A DNA stretch of 64,000 nt from the NCBI GenBank assembly GCA_965613685.1, contig OZ277031.1:186001-250000 (forward strand). Direction: 5' to 3'. This document shows positions 62,014-64,000 of this stretch, in pieces. The translations under genes were made by a program, and so were the position numbers. This DNA comes from Methylotenera oryzisoli_B (GTDB lineage Bacteria; Pseudomonadota; Gammaproteobacteria; Burkholderiales; Methylophilaceae). The notes beneath the pieces were generated by a model. The model did no database searches and was not told where the DNA came from. It saw only the letters and a program-made list of their open reading frames with translations. Position 1 is the first letter of the stretch, and each line of letters opens with the position of its first letter.

Positions 62014-62289
62014 ATGGCACGTTCACTTAAAAAAGGTCCATTTATTGATGGTCATTTGGCTAAAAAAGTAGAAGTTGCAGCTGCAACGCGCGATCGTAAA
62101 CCAATCAAAACTTGGTCACGTCGCTCTACAATTTTCCCAGATTTTATTGGTCTTACTATTGCAATTCACAATGGTAAGCAACACATTCCAGTGTTGATTT
62201 CTGAAAACATGGTAGGTCACAAGCTCGGTGAGTTTGCGTTAACACGCACATTCAAAGGTCATGCAGCCGACAAAAAAGCTAAGAAATAG
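62014..62289 (+). CDS. rpsS: Ribosomal protein S19
   Basis: A 91-residue S19 (ARSLKKGPFIDGHLAKKVE; GHKLGEFALTRTF). Four bases after rplB. Confidence 0.97.
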   Translation: MARSLKKGPFIDGHLAKKVEVAAATRDRKPIKTWSRRSTIFPDFIGLTIAIHNGKQHIPVLISENMVGHKLGEFALTRTFKGHAADKKAKK

Positions 62290-62295
62290 GAGCTG

Positions 62296-62628
62296 ATGAT
62301 GCAAGTATCTGCAATATTAAAAGGTGTTCATCTCTCTCCGCAAAAAGCTAGATTGGTGGCAGACCTTGTTCGTGGCAAGAAAGTGGATCACGCCCTTAAC
62401 ATCTTAAACTTCACACCTAAAAAAGGTGCTGAGGTGATTAAGAAGGTAGTTGAGTCTGCAATCGCTAATGCCGAACACAACAATGGCGCTGATATTGACG
62501 AGTTGAAGGTAACTTCAATCTATGTTGATAAAGGCATTGTGCTTAAACGTATCCGTCCACGCGCAAAAGGTCGTGCTGGTCGTATCACTAAACCAACCTG
62601 TCACATTCATGTGACAGTCGGTAACTAA
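62296..62628 (+). CDS. rplV: Ribosomal protein L22
   Basis: A 110-residue L22 (LSPQKARLVADLVRGKKVDH), with the tunnel hairpin IRPRAKGRAGRITKPTCHI. Two adjacent ATGs; either could be the start. Confidence 0.97.
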   Translation: MMQVSAILKGVHLSPQKARLVADLVRGKKVDHALNILNFTPKKGAEVIKKVVESAIANAEHNNGADIDELKVTSIYVDKGIVLKRIRPRAKGRAGRITKPTCHIHVTVGN

Positions 62629-62637
62629 GGGATAATC

Positions 62638-63363
62638 ATGGGTCAGAAAATTCATCCAATTGGTTTCCGTCTGAGTGTCCAAAAAAATTGGTCCTCACGT
62701 TGGTATGCCAATAGCAAAAACTTCCCGGCTATGTTGCAAGGCGACATTAAGGTTCGTGAGTTTCTAAATAAAAAATTAGCCAGTGCAGCGGTAAGCCGTA
62801 TCTTGATTGAGCGTCCTGCAAAGAACGCTAAGATCACTATCTACAGTGCTCGTCCTGGTGTTGTAATCGGTAAAAAAGGCGAAGACATTGAGTCATTGCG
62901 CGCTTCTCTACAAGGTTTAATGGGCGTGCCTGTTCACCTTAACATTGAAGAAGTTCGTAAGCCTGAAGTCGATGCTACATTGATTGCACAATCGATTGCG
63001 CAACAACTTGAAAAACGTGTGATGTTCCGTCGTGCCATGAAGCGTGCTATGCAAAATGCCATGCGCCTTGGTGCGCAAGGTATCAAAATCATGAGTTCAG
63101 GTCGCTTGAACGGTATCGAAATCGCGCGTACTGAATGGTACCGTGAAGGTCGTGTGCCATTACACACATTACGTGCAGACATTGATTACGGTGTTGCTGA
63201 GGCTTCAACCACCTACGGTATTATCGGTATCAAAGTTTGGGTATTTAAAGGTGAAATTTTCGCGGGTAATACCCCGACACCAATCGGTGCGACAACCGCT
63301 CCAGTTGCTGAGCCAGAGAAAAAAGTAAGAAAGCCGAGGGCTAAAGATGCTACAACCGTCTAG
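62638..63363 (+). CDS. rpsC: Ribosomal protein S3
   Basis: A 241-residue S3 with the KH motif (GVVIGKKGEDIESLRASLQG) and a basic C-terminal tail (KKVRKPRAKD) slightly longer than in E. coli. Its end overlaps the rplP start by 17 bases. Confidence 0.97.
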   Translation: MGQKIHPIGFRLSVQKNWSSRWYANSKNFPAMLQGDIKVREFLNKKLASAAVSRILIERPAKNAKITIYSARPGVVIGKKGEDIESLRASLQGLMGVPVHLNIEEVRKPEVDATLIAQSIAQQLEKRVMFRRAMKRAMQNAMRLGAQGIKIMSSGRLNGIEIARTEWYREGRVPLHTLRADIDYGVAEASTTYGIIGIKVWVFKGEIFAGNTPTPIGATTAPVAEPEKKVRKPRAKDATTV

Positions 63364-63763
63364 ACAAAAATACCGCAAGATGCAAAAAGGCCGCAACAAG
63401 GGCATTGCAACTACGGGTAATAAGGTAAGTTTTGGTGATTTTGGTTTAAAAGCCATAGGTCGCGGTCGTTTAACGGCTCGTCAAATTGAGGCGGCTCGCC
63501 GCGTTATGACGCGTCATATTAAACGTGGTGGTCGCGTATGGATTCGTATATTCCCAGATCAGCCAATTTCTAAAAAACCAGCCGAAGTACGTATGGGTAA
63601 CGGTAAAGGCAGTACCGAGTTTTACGTTGCTCAAATTCAGCCTGGCAAAATGTTATATGAAATGGACGGCGTGAGCGAAGAGCTTGCGCGTGAAGCGTTC
63701 CGTTTGGCAGCGGCTAAGTTGCCAATTGAAACAACCTTCATGACACGTCAGTTGGGGAGCTAG
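63347..63763 (+). CDS. rplP: Ribosomal protein L16
   Basis: A 138-residue L16 (MLQPSRQKYRKMQKGRNKG; RVWIRIFPDQPISKKPAEVR). It starts inside the rpsC end. Confidence 0.97.
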   Translation: MLQPSRQKYRKMQKGRNKGIATTGNKVSFGDFGLKAIGRGRLTARQIEAARRVMTRHIKRGGRVWIRIFPDQPISKKPAEVRMGNGKGSTEFYVAQIQPGKMLYEMDGVSEELAREAFRLAAAKLPIETTFMTRQLGS

Positions 63764-63765
63764 GA

Positions 63766-63960
63766 ATGAAAGCAACCGATTTAAGAGCAAAAAGCGTTGA
63801 TGAGCTAAATGCCGAGTTGATTGAATTGCGCCGTGCGCAATTTTCTCTACGCATGCAAGTAGCAACTCAACAGTTATCTAAAGTAGATCAGCTAGGTAAA
63901 GTACGCAAAGATGTTGCGCGTGTGAAACTTGTATTAGCTGAGAAAGCGAAACAGGCCTAA
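63766..63960 (+). CDS. rpmC: Ribosomal protein L29
   Basis: A 64-residue two-helix L29 (MKATDLRAKSVDELNAELIE). Two bases after rplP; AGGA-type site in the rplP end. Confidence 0.96.
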   Translation: MKATDLRAKSVDELNAELIELRRAQFSLRMQVATQQLSKVDQLGKVRKDVARVKLVLAEKAKQA

Positions 63961-63962
63961 TA

Positions 63963-64000
63963 ATGACTGAAACTACAAAAGTAGTGCGTAGCCTTACTGG
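63963..64000 (+). CDS. rpsQ: Ribosomal protein S17, 5' end
   Basis: Only the first 12 full codons are in the window, reading MTETTKVVRSLT. This and the position after rpmC identify S17. The gene continues past the right edge. Confidence 0.85.
   Translation, partial: MTETTKVVRSLT

Overview
This window looks like chromosomal core DNA from a methylotrophic betaproteobacterium, most likely Methylophilaceae (Methylotenera, Methylobacillus or Methylophilus relatives). Three things support this: a hexulose-6-phosphate synthase gene (hps, ribulose monophosphate cycle) set inside the histidine cluster; the run mla - ABC-2 - bolA - murA - his - tat - petABC - sspAB, typical of betaproteobacteria; and an RNA polymerase beta subunit whose Rif region reads DQTNPL, as I recall it from this class. 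Base composition is moderate, near 50% GC by eye. I saw no insertion sequence, prophage, CRISPR array or integrase. The family and genus assignments are inference.

Layout. Positions 1-5.2 kb hold envelope genes: the 5' part of an RND efflux adaptor, ampD, a CaCA-type cation antiporter, a small membrane protein, an RDD protein, and lptFG for lipopolysaccharide export. Positions 5.3-15.8 kb hold housekeeping genes: pepA-holC, a stand-alone gcvH, a PBP7-type endopeptidase, topA with a lysine-rich tail, ttcA, a pteridine reductase, a MidA-type methyltransferase, trmB and engB. Positions 16.0-17.7 kb hold a diheme cytochrome c4 and a GC-rich orphan prepilin, each followed by a clear terminator. 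Positions 17.8-24.6 kb hold the Mla phospholipid transport operon, an ABC-2 exporter pair, ibaG, grxD and murA. Positions 24.6-32.5 kb hold the complete main histidine gene set (hisG-D-C, then hps, then hisB-H-A-F-I-E). HIT and tatABC follow. A DegS/DegQ-type protease and a Nif3-like protein come next. The cytochrome bc1 operon (petABC) and sspAB close this part.

Positions 40.4-64 kb are a translation and transcription superlocus. It runs tRNA-Thr, -Tyr, -Gly, -Thr, tufB, tRNA-Trp, secE, nusG, rplKAJL, rpoBC, then the str genes (rpsL, rpsG, fusA, tufA) with rpsJ. A well-formed promoter then precedes rplC, and the rest of the S10 operon runs off the right edge inside rpsQ. The two tuf genes are identical over 1190 bases. 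Many intergenic gaps here carry perfect 7-12 bp hairpins without strong U-runs, probably attenuators or processing sites.

The most unusual feature is the hps product. Its roughly 209-residue catalytic barrel is followed by one predicted transmembrane helix and an acidic Ala/Pro tail, suggesting an inner-membrane-anchored formaldehyde-fixing enzyme. Other items worth attention are a lysine-rich tandem-repeat tail on TatA, a hairpin plus U-run right before the hps ribosome-binding site, and a shared stem sequence upstream of engB and secE.
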